64,000 bases of DNA, taken from contig NZ_JADEWI010000006.1 of assembly GCF_015207705.1 (NCBI RefSeq), forward strand, positions 62,001 through 126,000, written 5' to 3'. The notes below the pieces were generated by a model. It saw only the letters and a list, made by a program, of their open reading frames with translations, was not told where the DNA came from and searched no databases. The position numbers and the translations under genes were made by a program. Shown one piece after another: positions 40,785 through 49,995 of this stretch (the stretch's first letter is position 1; each line of letters opens with the position of its first letter). The DNA comes from Nostoc sp. LEGE 06077. Lineage in GTDB: Bacteria > Cyanobacteriota > Cyanobacteriia > Cyanobacteriales > Nostocaceae.

Positions 40785-42320
40785 CTACTGCTCAATACCT
40801 CTTTGCGATCGTGAAGCGCTGCTGCGAAGCGCGGATCGCTGTTTATTCATTAATACTTGTTGCGTAAAGAAACGCAAACTTTCAAGCTGCTCAATTTCGT
40901 TTGTTGTTAGTCGAGTTGGTATCTCTTCGTACCAAGTTCTCTGACTGTAGCAGGTTTGCATCACAGGAGTATTATCCCCATGACGGTAAACACTCAGAGT
41001 CTTGCTATCTAAGCTGGCACTCAACTCCCGTCCTTTGATACGGAAGTTATTGGTAACAAGCATATAGTCAGTGATTATAGAAGGCAAATGTTTGACAGTA
41101 GAAGGCAGAAGGTTAAGAGAAGGAGGAACAGGGGAAGATTGCTCTTCCAAGAATTGTTTAGCAGTGAGACCGTTGTCTTCTGAAATATCCTGTTGTGGGT
41201 ACTGTTGTTGTGGATGCGGCTGAACTTTTTTCTTAGTGTTATTTGCTTTCAATGTGGGGTTGTCTTCCAATAATTTGGATTGTGTTACTGGAATCTCACT
41301 TGGATAATTACTGTTTAGTGTATATGTACTAACAAGTGTTTTGGAGTTACTATCGGTATCACCATTGCTATCACTTGCACTGCTGCTAGTAGGTTTATCA
41401 CTATGTAGGTAATTATTATTACTTAGTATTTTGTTATTTATGCGGTTAACTGCTCTGGCTTTAGCTTGTTGGATTATTTCTATATCTTTATCTGGGTCGT
41501 ACATGATTCCATATTCAGACCGCAGTTTGTTCCAGCTATAAGGTTTGTATACTTGATAACCAGCAATTTTTACATCATTATGAGTGTAGGTAAAGCCTAG
41601 TAGTTCTTCCCCCTGCATCTTAGGCAATACTCCAATGTTATTTTCCTCCAGGCGTTGAATAAACGTAGAGACGGTGGGACTGTCCTTAATGGCTTCTCCT
41701 ATTGCTTGGCGAATAATTTCCTTACTGGTTGGGGTTTTGTGCTTACTGTTGACTGCTCTAATGCTTTTTGATCGGTTGGGGCTGGTAAGTGTAATGATGC
41801 CGTACTCTTTCTCTAACCTAGAGGCGACAGCTTCATTTGTTGTTGGAGTTACTTCTAATTCTAGTTCCGCCGCGATGCGTCTAGTTGAGACTTGGGAGTT
41901 GAAATAATCATAAGAATCATTAACTAAACTACCATCTAACCGAATCCGGGAGGTAATTATGTGCAGGTGTTCGTGGTTGCGATCGTGGTGGCGTACTGCA
42001 ACAAACTGACTGGTAGCTGCTACAGATGATTCTTCTTTGGGCAAGTATCCCATATCTTTGAGATATTCTCTTGCTACATAACTGTACTGACTGTTGGATA
42101 AATGCTCGTGGTAGTTCGGGCGGTGTGCGATTGAGATGATGAGGTGAGCGCACTGCCGTTTAACTGCTTTGTTGGTGTACTTGATGGTGAGAAACTGCTG
42201 GTTAAATTCGTCTGGCTTTGTTCCCATCATATTAGTATCGACAATCGCAGCATCATCTTTGCCCAAGACATACTTGAGCGTGTCGAGAAAATTGGGTTTT
42301 TTGTAGATGACGGGAATCAA
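40785..42320 (-). CDS. plasmid relaxase, MobA/VirD2-like, 511 aa
   Basis: Features of a MOB relaxase: an N-terminal candidate nucleophile Tyr17 (LKYVLGK), an NMMGTKP element typical of cyanobacterial and Bacteroides relaxases, and the three-His metal motif HHDRNHEHLHIITSRI at 111-126. Residues about 280-400 are low in complexity and basic/Ser-rich; the last 25 residues were produced by a palindromic element (see 40805-40839). It would nick the plasmid at oriT with the MobC-like protein encoded upstream. Confidence 0.8.
   Translation of the reverse strand: MIPVIYKKPNFLDTLKYVLGKDDAAIVDTNMMGTKPDEFNQQFLTIKYTNKAVKRQCAHLIISIAHRPNYHEHLSNSQYSYVAREYLKDMGYLPKEESSVAATSQFVAVRHHDRNHEHLHIITSRIRLDGSLVNDSYDYFNSQVSTRRIAAELELEVTPTTNEAVASRLEKEYGIITLTSPNRSKSIRAVNSKHKTPTSKEIIRQAIGEAIKDSPTVSTFIQRLEENNIGVLPKMQGEELLGFTYTHNDVKIAGYQVYKPYSWNKLRSEYGIMYDPDKDIEIIQQAKARAVNRINNKILSNNNYLHSDKPTSSSASDSNGDTDSNSKTLVSTYTLNSNYPSEIPVTQSKLLEDNPTLKANNTKKKVQPHPQQQYPQQDISEDNGLTAKQFLEEQSSPVPPSLNLLPSTVKHLPSIITDYMLVTNNFRIKGRELSASLDSKTLSVYRHGDNTPVMQTCYSQRTWYEEIPTRLTTNEIEQLESLRFFTQQVLMNKQRSALRSSASRSQRGIEQ
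40805..40839. repeat. HIP1-like palindromic element inside the 3' end of the relaxase gene
   Basis: GCGATC at 40805-40810 and GATCGC at 40834-40839 flank a dyad of GAAGCGC and GCGAAGCGC. It is a REP-like short palindrome, typical of Nostoc-type genomes, read through in frame to give the Ser/Arg-rich tail RSALRSSASRSQRGIEQ. It may have been inserted recently. Confidence 0.6.
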
Positions 42321-42362
42321 ATTGAGACAGTTGAAAGTGGGGGCTATAGAACTTACAATGCC

Positions 42363-42719
42363 TTATTTATCTTGGCTTGAGGGTGATTTCTCTGGAACGT
42401 CTATGTTAAATGCAGCTGCGATGGTCTGATCTACAAGTGCGATCGCCTTATTAACAGTATCCAAAATTTGCTGGTTGTTTGTTTCTTTCGCTAAGTGAGA
42501 TAACATCATCAGTTCGCTTTTAAGGTTTCCAGCAGTGGCGCGGATAGTTATCAAGTCGGCAGACGGTTTTGCCATTAGTACCCGCCTTAATCCACAGGAA
42601 CGTAAATACTCAGATGCAGTTACCCCTGTGGCGATCGCTTTTTCCTCAATGGTAGTTTTCTCTTCCTTAAAGAGGTATACCTTGATAGATTTAGTTCGCT
42701 TTACGGGGTCATTTACCAT
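42363..42719 (-). CDS. MobC-like relaxosome accessory protein, 118 aa
   Basis: A ribbon-helix-helix-like start (RTKSIKVYLFKEEKTTIEEK, then GVTASEYLRSCGLRR) and a helical tail fit MobC/plasmid mobilisation proteins. It lies 42 bp upstream of the relaxase. Such proteins bind near oriT and open the DNA for the relaxase. The gap to its right contains candidate sites. Confidence 0.75.
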   Translation of the reverse strand: MVNDPVKRTKSIKVYLFKEEKTTIEEKAIATGVTASEYLRSCGLRRVLMAKPSADLITIRATAGNLKSELMMLSHLAKETNNQQILDTVNKAIALVDQTIAAAFNIDVPEKSPSSQDK

Positions 42720-43235
42720 ACATTAGTCATCAAAAAGTAAATATAAAACAGAAGTAGTATTTATTAGAACTACATGATAAACGATTGTATTGAATATATT
42801 GTCAATTAATCTAATTTATTGCGAATAATATAAGGATAAAATGACCCCATTGAACATACCTTGTTTTAGTTCTGGATTGTGCGACAACAGTAATGGTTTA
42901 TTGTGGAACGGGACTGATGTAAATTCATATGCAGTGAGGGTTGTAGAGTTTTGTTCCAAGACGATTGATGTTTGAAGTAATGCTGAAATAGTTGGGTCAA
43001 TTTGCCCTCAGAATACCTCAATCATGGGAATTGTAAGAGTTTATTTATCAGTTAACAACATATTTTTATTTAAAAAATTAGACCTAATTTTCAATTGATT
43101 GGGGTAATTGGTGTGTGAATTGGGGTAGTTAGGAGTAAATACGGGGGTAAGTTCTTCTACAGTGTGGTTAAAGTAAGAGTATTGACAAATAGCTTACTGA
43201 AAAGCTTGGTTTGCAGATTATATAGAAGTAAAGGT
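42720..43235. promoter_or_regulatory. candidate oriT/parC region left of parR, with repeats
   Basis: No gene is seen. Repeats: a 22-bp motif with ACCCCATTG, A/G, ACATACCTTGTT at 42844-42865 (second copy at 44232), TACCTCAATCAT at 43014-43025 (reverse of ATGATTGAGGTA), and GGGGTA at 43101, 43122 and 43144, 21 and 22 bp apart. The last three sit just upstream of parR. The direct repeats probably form part of a centromere; oriT, if present, may lie in the AT-rich part near 42720-42900. Confidence 0.55.
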
Positions 43236-43814
43236 ATGGCAAGAGCGAGTAAGCCTGCTGATTCTGTTGAGTTGGCGCGAATCATGCGGAATAAGGATAC
43301 TGAGGATGGGATAGTAATTAGCTATCTCCAGTCGAAGAAGCGAGGGCAAACTGAGTTAGTATGTGAGGCGCTGCGGGCTTATTACCTACCGTTTGCGCTA
43401 TCGGCTGCGGGAGTATCTGGTATGGAATTGCAGTCGGCCCTCCATGATGCGATCGCGCAACTTGAAGCCCAGATAATTAAGATGAAACGGACATTTGGGA
43501 TGGAGGGGTTGCCCCAGGTCGTTCTTGTTAATCCTCATAGTGGAATTTTCTCGCAGGGTGTGATTGGCTTACAACCAACAATTGGAACTAATGGTGTGGG
43601 AGTAGCTCCTGTTTCAGCTAATTTGGTTCCCCCTTCGGTTTCTTTTTTTGATTCCACTGAGCCAAGTCCTGACTCGCTACCTGTTCTCTCAGAACCAGCC
43701 GGATCAAATATTTTGGAACAAAATTCTGAAGATGATGGGTTCTTTAATGATGATGAGGATGACCCAATTGCTAAGGCAGAAATAGAAGTTGATGCAGGAT
43801 TTCGTCTGGAGTAA
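43236..43814 (+). CDS. parR: ParR-like DNA-binding partition protein, 192 aa
   Basis: MARASKPADSVELARIMRNK, then ISYLQSKKRGQTELVCEALRAYYLPFA, fits a ribbon-helix-helix centromere-binding protein of the type II partition systems. A long Pro/Ser-rich, acidic C-terminal tail probably contacts ParM. ATG 43236 is preferred to the GTG at 43164 since the upstream residues do not match the family. Repeats upstream and downstream are its likely sites. Confidence 0.65.
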   Translation: MARASKPADSVELARIMRNKDTEDGIVISYLQSKKRGQTELVCEALRAYYLPFALSAAGVSGMELQSALHDAIAQLEAQIIKMKRTFGMEGLPQVVLVNPHSGIFSQGVIGLQPTIGTNGVGVAPVSANLVPPSVSFFDSTEPSPDSLPVLSEPAGSNILEQNSEDDGFFNDDEDDPIAKAEIEVDAGFRLE

Positions 43815-44678
43815 AGGGATTATCAGGAATGGCTGTTAGGTGTTAGAGAAAAGCGTATTCTTTGCCTTCGCTTGTGATACTTACGTAATTTCCTCCTTTG
43901 TCCTGTTTGTCATTGTGGGCAGTATTTTTCAGAGTACGATGGCTACGCCTGCCGCAGGCATCGCGTTAAGCACTGTTGCTAAGAAGTGCTTTGTAAAGAG
44001 GTACAAAGCACATTGAGAAGAAGTTTTTGCCCAAGCACCTGCATTATTCAAAGTTTCGATTAAACCATTTCGCCATACACTTGGTCAAAGCTTGTGATCG
44101 AGTGCATTAATAGTATTTGACCGAACTGGAGAGGCGATCGCATTCTAACTCCGGAGGTGCAATTGCCTTCATGATATTTCATTTGTAAAAGTTGCAATCA
44201 ATAATTTTGCAGCAAAGCAAATTTGTAATAAACCCCATTGGACATACCTTGTTATTGTACAAGACTGCCCAATTGTGGTGCTTTTGATGAGGTAAATGTG
44301 GGGATGATTGAGGTAATACTGGGTGCAATAATTACAATTACATTGTTTATTTGACAAGCCAAAGACAAATATTATTTTGTAATTCAACTTTTAGTTGATA
44401 CAGAATTAGGGTGTGATTGGGGTAATTTGTTCATGATACAGGACGTAATTTAACCAGCGTGTGTTGAAGAAATTTTTAATACATTAATTTACTTAGAATC
44501 TACAGTTTCGGTTTGGTATTAGTGTTATAGAAGAAAATGATCGTAATGGTTTTTCTCTACTTACTTTGTATGTAAAAAACCTGTTAACTCCTGTAAAGAA
44601 AATGTTTTGCACTACAGCATCATTCCTATTTCAGGTAAATTAGTAACAATAGGAAAAGTTAATAAAACATCAATATAT
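43815..44678. promoter_or_regulatory. candidate second parC region with repeats and a REP-like palindrome
   Basis: No gene is supported (a 72-codon minus frame at 44169-44387 is a shadow). GAGGTA occurs at 44289 and 44310 (21 bp apart) and GGGGTA at 44419. The 22-bp motif recurs at 44232-44253 with one change (G for A at the tenth position). A dyad GCCTGC/GCAGGC within CGATGG...CATCG (43937-43964) is a REP-like palindrome. The repeats match those before parR and make this the second half of a centromere. Confidence 0.55.
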
Positions 44679-45923
44679 ATGCCTAAAATTAAGGAGAAAA
44701 CAGACGTAAAAAAGATAGTAATTACGATTGACATGGGTGCAAGTAAAACTAAGGCTATCGTTCAGGAGTATCCAGAAGGAAAGCCTGTTGTTTTACTTTT
44801 AGACTCAGAAATAGCGGATGTTGCTAAAGCCTCAGTTGAAAGCGTCCAACCTGAAGGTAGTCCTGAATCTCGTGCTTGGGTAGGGATAGGCGATGAGTAT
44901 TTCGCCTTGGGAGAACTTGCTCGTCGTCGGTTTGGGGGTATATCGCAACTGAGGGAGTTAAAGTATGAACTAGCAATCCCCAAAATTTGCGGAGTATTTT
45001 GGCTGGCTAAAGAGAAGTTGAACCTGGGTAATGATGTTGCAGCTTACTTGAGTGTCCTGCTGCCGCCTGGTGAAGTGCAAGACAAGGAACATTTACAAAC
45101 TCGGTTGAAAGATGTGTTTCGAGGGTTTGATACACCAGCAGGTAAGATGCGGGTGAAAATGCTTCGTTATGATGCAGCTTCTGAGGGTAGTGGAATATTT
45201 TTCCACCGTAGGCGATCGCCAAGCGATCGTGTACCTGTTTCGATGTATGTGATGCTTGGTTATCGCAACGCGAGTATTTTCACCTTTCGCAGTGGTTCGA
45301 TTGGTGCAGGAATAACCAGCAATTTTGGTATGTCTTGGTTAGTAAATAATTTGATTTCCAAAACATCGGGACTAAGCCCTGATAATTCCAATATTATTGA
45401 GGTACTGATAGAAGCTGGAGCCAGTTGTGACCCCGAGGTGATGCAAAAACTCTCACGCAAGCGCAAAGTTGATGAGATTCAACTTGATGGAGAGTCGATG
45501 TCCAAAGCTTTATTACTTGCCAGAGACGAATATTGGCGTGCGATCGCCAGGTGGTTGCGCTCAAAGATGGATGAGGATATTGAAGAACTAGTATTTTGCG
45601 GAGGAACTGCGGATTACATTCGTCCTGAAATAGATGCTTACTTCCAGAAAGAGGGGATTAAAGTATCCTGGCACGCTAATATTTTTATACCTGATGAAAT
45701 ATCTTCTGGTATGGGCAATCGGATGGCGGATGTTTGGGCTTTCCACCAGCACATGATTATTCAGTTTGATAAGTTAACTGGTTATATACGCTCTGAAGTT
45801 GTACCGCTAACTAAATCTGTTGAAGGTAATACAAATAATGCAGGTGAAGAAGTCAAGCTTAAGTATAACTTTACACCTTGTGAGCGGCCTAGTACCTTTA
45901 TTGCTGTAAACGAGAATGTTTGA
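44679..45923 (+). CDS. parM: ParM/StbA-like actin-family partition ATPase, 414 aa
   Basis: TIDMGASKTKAIV is the phosphate-1 motif, and a later ELVFCGGTADYI is the adenosine motif, followed by GMGNRMADVW as the connect-2-like segment. ParM forms filaments that push plasmid copies apart. It starts here (ATG 44679) rather than at the TTG at 44607. The polar C-terminal tail differs from classical ParM. Located after ParR and the repeats, it completes a type II partition system. Confidence 0.75.
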   Translation: MPKIKEKTDVKKIVITIDMGASKTKAIVQEYPEGKPVVLLLDSEIADVAKASVESVQPEGSPESRAWVGIGDEYFALGELARRRFGGISQLRELKYELAIPKICGVFWLAKEKLNLGNDVAAYLSVLLPPGEVQDKEHLQTRLKDVFRGFDTPAGKMRVKMLRYDAASEGSGIFFHRRRSPSDRVPVSMYVMLGYRNASIFTFRSGSIGAGITSNFGMSWLVNNLISKTSGLSPDNSNIIEVLIEAGASCDPEVMQKLSRKRKVDEIQLDGESMSKALLLARDEYWRAIARWLRSKMDEDIEELVFCGGTADYIRPEIDAYFQKEGIKVSWHANIFIPDEISSGMGNRMADVWAFHQHMIIQFDKLTGYIRSEVVPLTKSVEGNTNNAGEEVKLKYNFTPCERPSTFIAVNENV

Positions 45924-45955
45924 TAGTTTCAGACAAAAATCAATGTAGTAAAAAA

Positions 45956-46007
45956 AGAATCAGCTAGAATGAAGTGCTGCATAAAATAGTACTTTCTAAC
46001 TGATTCT
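45956..46007. terminator. bidirectional intrinsic terminator
   Basis: AGAATCAGCTAGAA (45956-45969) and TTCTAACTGATTCT (45994-46007) form a 14-bp stem with one G-U pair. It lies between convergent genes with an A-run on one side (45950-45956) and a T-rich run on the other, so it can stop both transcripts. Confidence 0.75.
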
Positions 46008-46015
46008 TTGAGATT

Positions 46016-46459
46016 TTAGTATGGCTGTTGCTCTAGCATTTGGTAGCAATCAACATGAGAATTGGTAATTTCTGGAATGTGTTGAATTACAGAGTTAATT
46101 TGCTCCATGTCTGCATATTGTTGTTCTCGCCTTTTGCGGAGTTCCCATGATTTACGGTTATAAGCTAACAAGTCTTCCAAACTCATGTTGAATTTGTATT
46201 TGGCGAAATTCAATAATTGTTCTGTGGTGTAACGACAATCTTCAGGACGACCAAAACAGATTTCAAACTGAAGCTTAAAAGCTTTCCAATCGAAATTGTC
46301 AGACCCCAGTTGTCGTTGTGATTCGCGTCCGTAAAGGTCACGGATTGAATAGAAAATTGTGTTGTATTTACGCACGTCGAATGATTCAATCTTGAATTGC
46401 TCCATTGTTGAATCATCGACTGTAGCAGCTTGAGCTTTAGTAGATTTATTAGCAGCCAT
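46016..46459 (-). CDS. hypothetical protein, paralogue of the next gene, 147 aa
   Basis: ATG 46459 follows AAGGA by 8 bp and is preferred to the longer frame. The core MEQFKIESFDVRKYNTIFYS, FDWKAFKLQFEICFGRP and KYKFNMSLEDLLAYNRKSWE aligns with its neighbour (MGIYKIADYNERKFKAVYYG, KHFNKGLEELLEVNKRTW). So it is a helical family duplicated in tandem. No known function; the upstream 15-bp motif is shared with the ssb gene. Confidence 0.6.
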   Translation of the reverse strand: MAANKSTKAQAATVDDSTMEQFKIESFDVRKYNTIFYSIRDLYGRESQRQLGSDNFDWKAFKLQFEICFGRPEDCRYTTEQLLNFAKYKFNMSLEDLLAYNRKSWELRKRREQQYADMEQINSVIQHIPEITNSHVDCYQMLEQQPY

Positions 46460-46568
46460 AGTTTTTTTCCTTGATGAGTGTTTCGCTTTTAGCTGCGTCA
46501 GCATTAATCAAAAAAATAAATCCCACTCTGTATGAGCGAGATTTTCTGTAAAATTAGATTATTTGTGA

Positions 46569-46910
46569 TTATTTTGCTAATAAACGTTCGCGTTGTAGCC
46601 AAGTACGTTTGTTGACTTCGAGTAGTTCTTCTAAGCCTTTGTTGAAGTGCTTAATGGAATAGTCAACCATTTGTTGTACACTGTATTTGGGGTTGTCAAC
46701 TGAGCCGAATGTAGCAATGAATCTTGTTTTAAAAGCATCCCATTGTGTTTTATTCCAGTTAGTTTGTGACTGCGCTTGAATAGTTTTACCCCAGGTTTCT
46801 TGTAGCCCGTAGTAGACTGCTTTAAACTTACGCTCGTTGTAGTCAGCAATTTTGTAAATACCCATTGCGTTATCATCAATTAAACTAACTTTTTTGGTTT
46901 TAGTAGCCAT
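46569..46910 (-). CDS. hypothetical protein, paralogue of the previous gene, 113 aa
   Basis: GGAGAT precedes the ATG closely. The sequence shares the D/E-N-E-R/K-F/Y-K pattern and the L-E-E/D-L-L-x-x-N-x-x-x-W motif with its neighbour. It is helical throughout. A duplicated pair of small plasmid proteins transcribed leftward. Function unknown. Confidence 0.6.
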   Translation of the reverse strand: MATKTKKVSLIDDNAMGIYKIADYNERKFKAVYYGLQETWGKTIQAQSQTNWNKTQWDAFKTRFIATFGSVDNPKYSVQQMVDYSIKHFNKGLEELLEVNKRTWLQRERLLAK

Positions 46911-47494
46911 AATTTTTATCTCCTATGTGAGAGTTACTTCTTAAAGAATTGAGCGTTAGCTATAGTGCTTTCTCTTCTTTATTTGGACGTAAGTCCGTGT
47001 AAAAAATAACAATTTTAAATTGGAAATGAATGCTAACGCCTCGGCTACTATCCTGTTTTCAAAAATTTTCCAATAGAGATAGAGTAGCAAGTCGGTTAAC
47101 CCGCAGAGTTAACCCACCGAAAGTATGTCTGGATTAAGGAAGATACTTTAGTTAGTGTATGAAATATAAAGTTGACCGTTTCTCAGGTAAAGACGAAGGG
47201 TGATTTACTTCAGGAAAGCTAACGATTCATGCACTGAGGTCAATAGAAGTTTCAAATTCTGGGTAATAATATGAGCTGGATGGCTTACACATACTGTCAC
47301 ATACTGTTCGTAGATAATAAGCCGATACTCGCAAGTTGATTCAGCAGAGATAATGAAATATGGGGTTGTAGTGACAACAGGTTGCGGATACAAGCTCATC
47401 AATAATGGGCACGATACACGATTTATTCAGCACTATCTAAGACACAAGAACACTCAGCATACAGTGTGCTACACAGAGTTATCTCCACAATATT
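46911..47494. other. 584-bp gap with a short hairpin
   Basis: No gene is supported. GGTTAAC/GTTAACC at 47094-47100 and 47108-47114 forms a small hairpin. A short GCTAACGCCTC (47032-47042) also appears reversed at 2870-2880. Overlapping frames on both strands are shadows. The end of the shifted AraC frame runs to 47495. Confidence 0.4.
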
Positions 47495-48519
47495 TTAGTG
47501 ATTTCTGGCAAGATGGCGGGTGTCTTGAGGAGATTGTATTGAACTATTAGCCTCAAGAGCAGCTTCTCGCAACCGTTCCACATCGCGCATGGGTGGCGCA
47601 CCAAAGAGCCGCTTGTACTCCCGGTTGAAGTGTGCGAAGCATCGTCATACCCCACCCGGTAGGCAGCACTGGTCGCATCCAGGTTTTGCCCCAACATCAG
47701 ACGGCGAGCCTCCTGAAGTCGCAGTTGTTTCTGGAACTGCAAGGGACTCATTGCCGTGACCGATTTGAAGTGGTGGTGAAAGCCTGACACACTCATACCT
47801 AACTCTCGGGCGATGTCTTCAATCTTGATCGGCTGGTTGAAGTCTTTGCGCAGTCGATCGACGGCTCTGGCGATGTAGTGCGTGTAGCCACCCAAAACAG
47901 CAATCTGACGCAGCCGAGCACCTTGCTCTCCCATCAGGAGTCGGTAGATAATCTCCCGCTTGATCAGGGGTGCAAGCACATGCGCTTCAGCCGGAGAATC
48001 GAGCAGTCTGACAAGCCGCACCACAGCATCTAACAGGTCTGCATTCAATGGACTAACATCGATCGCTTTGACACTAGCACCCCTTTGGGCTGAAGGATAG
48101 CCTGCCTCAACCATGACTGAACCAACCAGGGTAGGGTCGAGATCGAGACGAAGACCCAGGTACGGTTTTTCCTGGGTTGCTTCTAGAATTCGGCTGGCAA
48201 TCGGCAGTTCGACCGTCCCCAGCAAATAATGCATTGGGTCGTACTGATAGCGATCGCTGCCTAGAAGAACTTCTTTGCTGCCTTGAGCAATCACACAAAA
48301 GGCAGGAATAGAGACATTATGAAAGCATTCCGAAGGGGAAGAGGAACGGTTGAAGTGCAATCCAGAAAGTGGCTCGATCGCTCCATCAGTACAAATCGCT
48401 TGAGCAATTCGCTCCGTTAATTCCTCTCGGTTGGCTTGCGCTCGGTCTGCCTCGCGAAGAGTCTGAAGGTCATTCATCAAGGCTCTACCGGACTTTTCAC
48501 TCGTTCTTGCAGCGTTCAT
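47479..48519 (-). pseudogene. AraC-family transcriptional regulator with C-terminal frameshift
   Basis: An AraC N-terminal domain (about residues 1-230, including the sensory part) is followed by the HTH pair (IKIEDIARELGMSVSGFHHHF, then LRLQEARRLMLG, ATSAAYRVGYDDASH). After VGYDDASH the frame moves. In another frame the family-like end reads FNREYKRLFGAPPMRDVERL and runs to TAA at 47495. The shift is explained by an extra dinucleotide near 47630-47633 (GTGT). The end of the second helix-turn-helix is lost. It faces away from the cupin operon, which it probably controlled. Confidence 0.75.
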
Positions 48520-48880
48520 TTCTCATACCGATTTAAACAAACTTTTGGATACATCAAGCTTCAGCAAGGGTTTGGCAGTGCCAGCCCTGTACAAGAATCT
48601 AGCGTGACTTGAGCCGAAACGAGTATAAGTTTGCAGGATTGTACAACGATCTTAGACGATCGTCCTATTGCTTGCCTTTCAGAATTTCTAGAATGAGGTT
48701 AAAGCAATGAAACGTGATTCCGGCTTCTTGTAAGCGTCTGGACTTTTATCCAAGAGAAATAGCAGGTTTGTTTGGTCAAGCGCTTCTCGTGCAATCGCGA
48801 GAAGCATCATTAAATCCACGGCAGGCATTGGTCGCTGTGGGAAAGCTTCGCATGACAAAGCACAAATTGGAGGAACAGAA
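48520..48880. promoter_or_regulatory. divergent promoter region, AraC operon control
   Basis: No gene is supported. A 361-bp gap between divergent genes, the usual place for AraC operator sites, though no repeat pair could be recognised. HIP1-like GATCG elements are present. GGAGGAACAGAA just upstream of 48881 is the cupin RBS. Confidence 0.4.
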
Positions 48881-49384
48881 ATGAAACGGCTCACGATGCC
48901 TGTCATGGCATTTTCCTTATTGGCTTTGGGGTTCGCGCGGGCGGGTCATACACAAGTCTCATCTGGCAATCGCCTACAGGGCGTAGAAATTACGCAGAAT
49001 GGTTCGCAGCCTTCCACCGAAGGATCTGCCGACTATTTCACGGGTTCTGTACGTATCAATCCTCTTTTTGCAGCGCACGATCCGGCTCGCACATCTGGCG
49101 CAAGTGTAGCTTTTGAGCCAGGTGCCCGAACCGCATGGCACACTCATCCCTTAGGGCAAACCCTGATTGTGACGGCTGGAGTTGGCTGGGTTCAACAGTG
49201 GGGCGGTCAAATTCAAGAGATTAGACCCGGTGATGTCGTCTGGATTCCACCGGGTGTAAAGCACTGGCACGGCGCTACAGCCACTACAGCCATGACTCAC
49301 ACCGCCATTCACGAAGCGCTCAACGGCAGCCCTGTGGACTGGATGGAACAGGTCAGCGACGAGCAATATGAAGGGAGATCCTGA
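48881..49384 (+). CDS. secreted cupin-fold protein, 167 aa
   Basis: A signal peptide ([18 protein letters not shown]) precedes a cupin barrel: [19 protein letters not shown] and [16 protein letters not shown] carry the metal-binding His and Glu-type residues of motif 1 and 2. Similar sequences are annotated as mandelonitrile lyase-like cupins, but this is not evidence of activity. It opens an operon divergent from AraC. Confidence 0.7.
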   Translation: MKRLTMPVMAFSLLALGFARAGHTQVSSGNRLQGVEITQNGSQPSTEGSADYFTGSVRINPLFAAHDPARTSGASVAFEPGARTAWHTHPLGQTLIVTAGVGWVQQWGGQIQEIRPGDVVWIPPGVKHWHGATATTAMTHTAIHEALNGSPVDWMEQVSDEQYEGRS

Positions 49385-49911
49385 TGCTCTTGAGATGGCT
49401 TCCCACTAGAGGAAAAAACGGTCAGAAGCGAATGCTGATTTTGGTTCTCGCTTTAGCAATGTCCCTAAGTTCCTCAGCCTGCCGTGCCGACAACAGTATC
49501 ACCAGCAATGCCCCGTCAGAGATACCGACGGAACTATCAACCGAGCAAGCAAACAGGATGAAGATCAACATCAGGGTTGGAAACGAAGTCGTGACAGCCA
49601 CGTTGATTGATAGCAAAACCACTCAGGATTTTATTTCCCTGCTGCCATTGACACTGACGCTAGAAGATCACGCGAACACCGAAAAAGTTAGTGATTTGCC
49701 AAGACGATTATCGACAGAAGATGCACCTTCGGGCAGTGATCCTGCGGTTGGAGATATCGCGTATTACGCTCCCTGGGGAAATTTGGCGATGTATTACAAC
49801 GATTTTGGATACTCAAACGGACTGATTATCCTCGGAAAAATTGACGGTGATATCGAGGCATTGAATGTGCCTGGTTCTGTAGAAGTGACGATCGAGCTTC
49901 AAGCGCAGTAA
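49384..49911 (+). CDS. cyclophilin-like lipoprotein, 175 aa
   Basis: A lipobox-like signal (LALAMSLSSSAC) is followed by a cyclophilin-like fold: MKINIRVGNEVVTATLIDSK, AYYAPWGNLAMYYNDFGYSN and ALNVPGSVEVTIE. It overlaps the preceding stop (TGATG). It may be an outer-face lipoprotein with a binding pocket; catalytic prolyl isomerase activity is not expected. Confidence 0.6.
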   Translation: MLLRWLPTRGKNGQKRMLILVLALAMSLSSSACRADNSITSNAPSEIPTELSTEQANRMKINIRVGNEVVTATLIDSKTTQDFISLLPLTLTLEDHANTEKVSDLPRRLSTEDAPSGSDPAVGDIAYYAPWGNLAMYYNDFGYSNGLIILGKIDGDIEALNVPGSVEVTIELQAQ

Positions 49912-49995
49912 AGAGGATGCAGAAACGAAGCTGCTTACGACGGCGATCGAACCGAAGCTAACCCACTTGATAACCATACACATACAGAGAACTCA

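Noticed and set aside
44169-44387. 72-codon minus-strand frame
   Set aside because: It covers the parC-like repeats and has no protein-like features; treated as a shadow.
47205-47550. Short frames on both strands right of the 113-aa gene
   Set aside because: They overlap each other or the broken end of the AraC gene, with no protein similarity or RBS.
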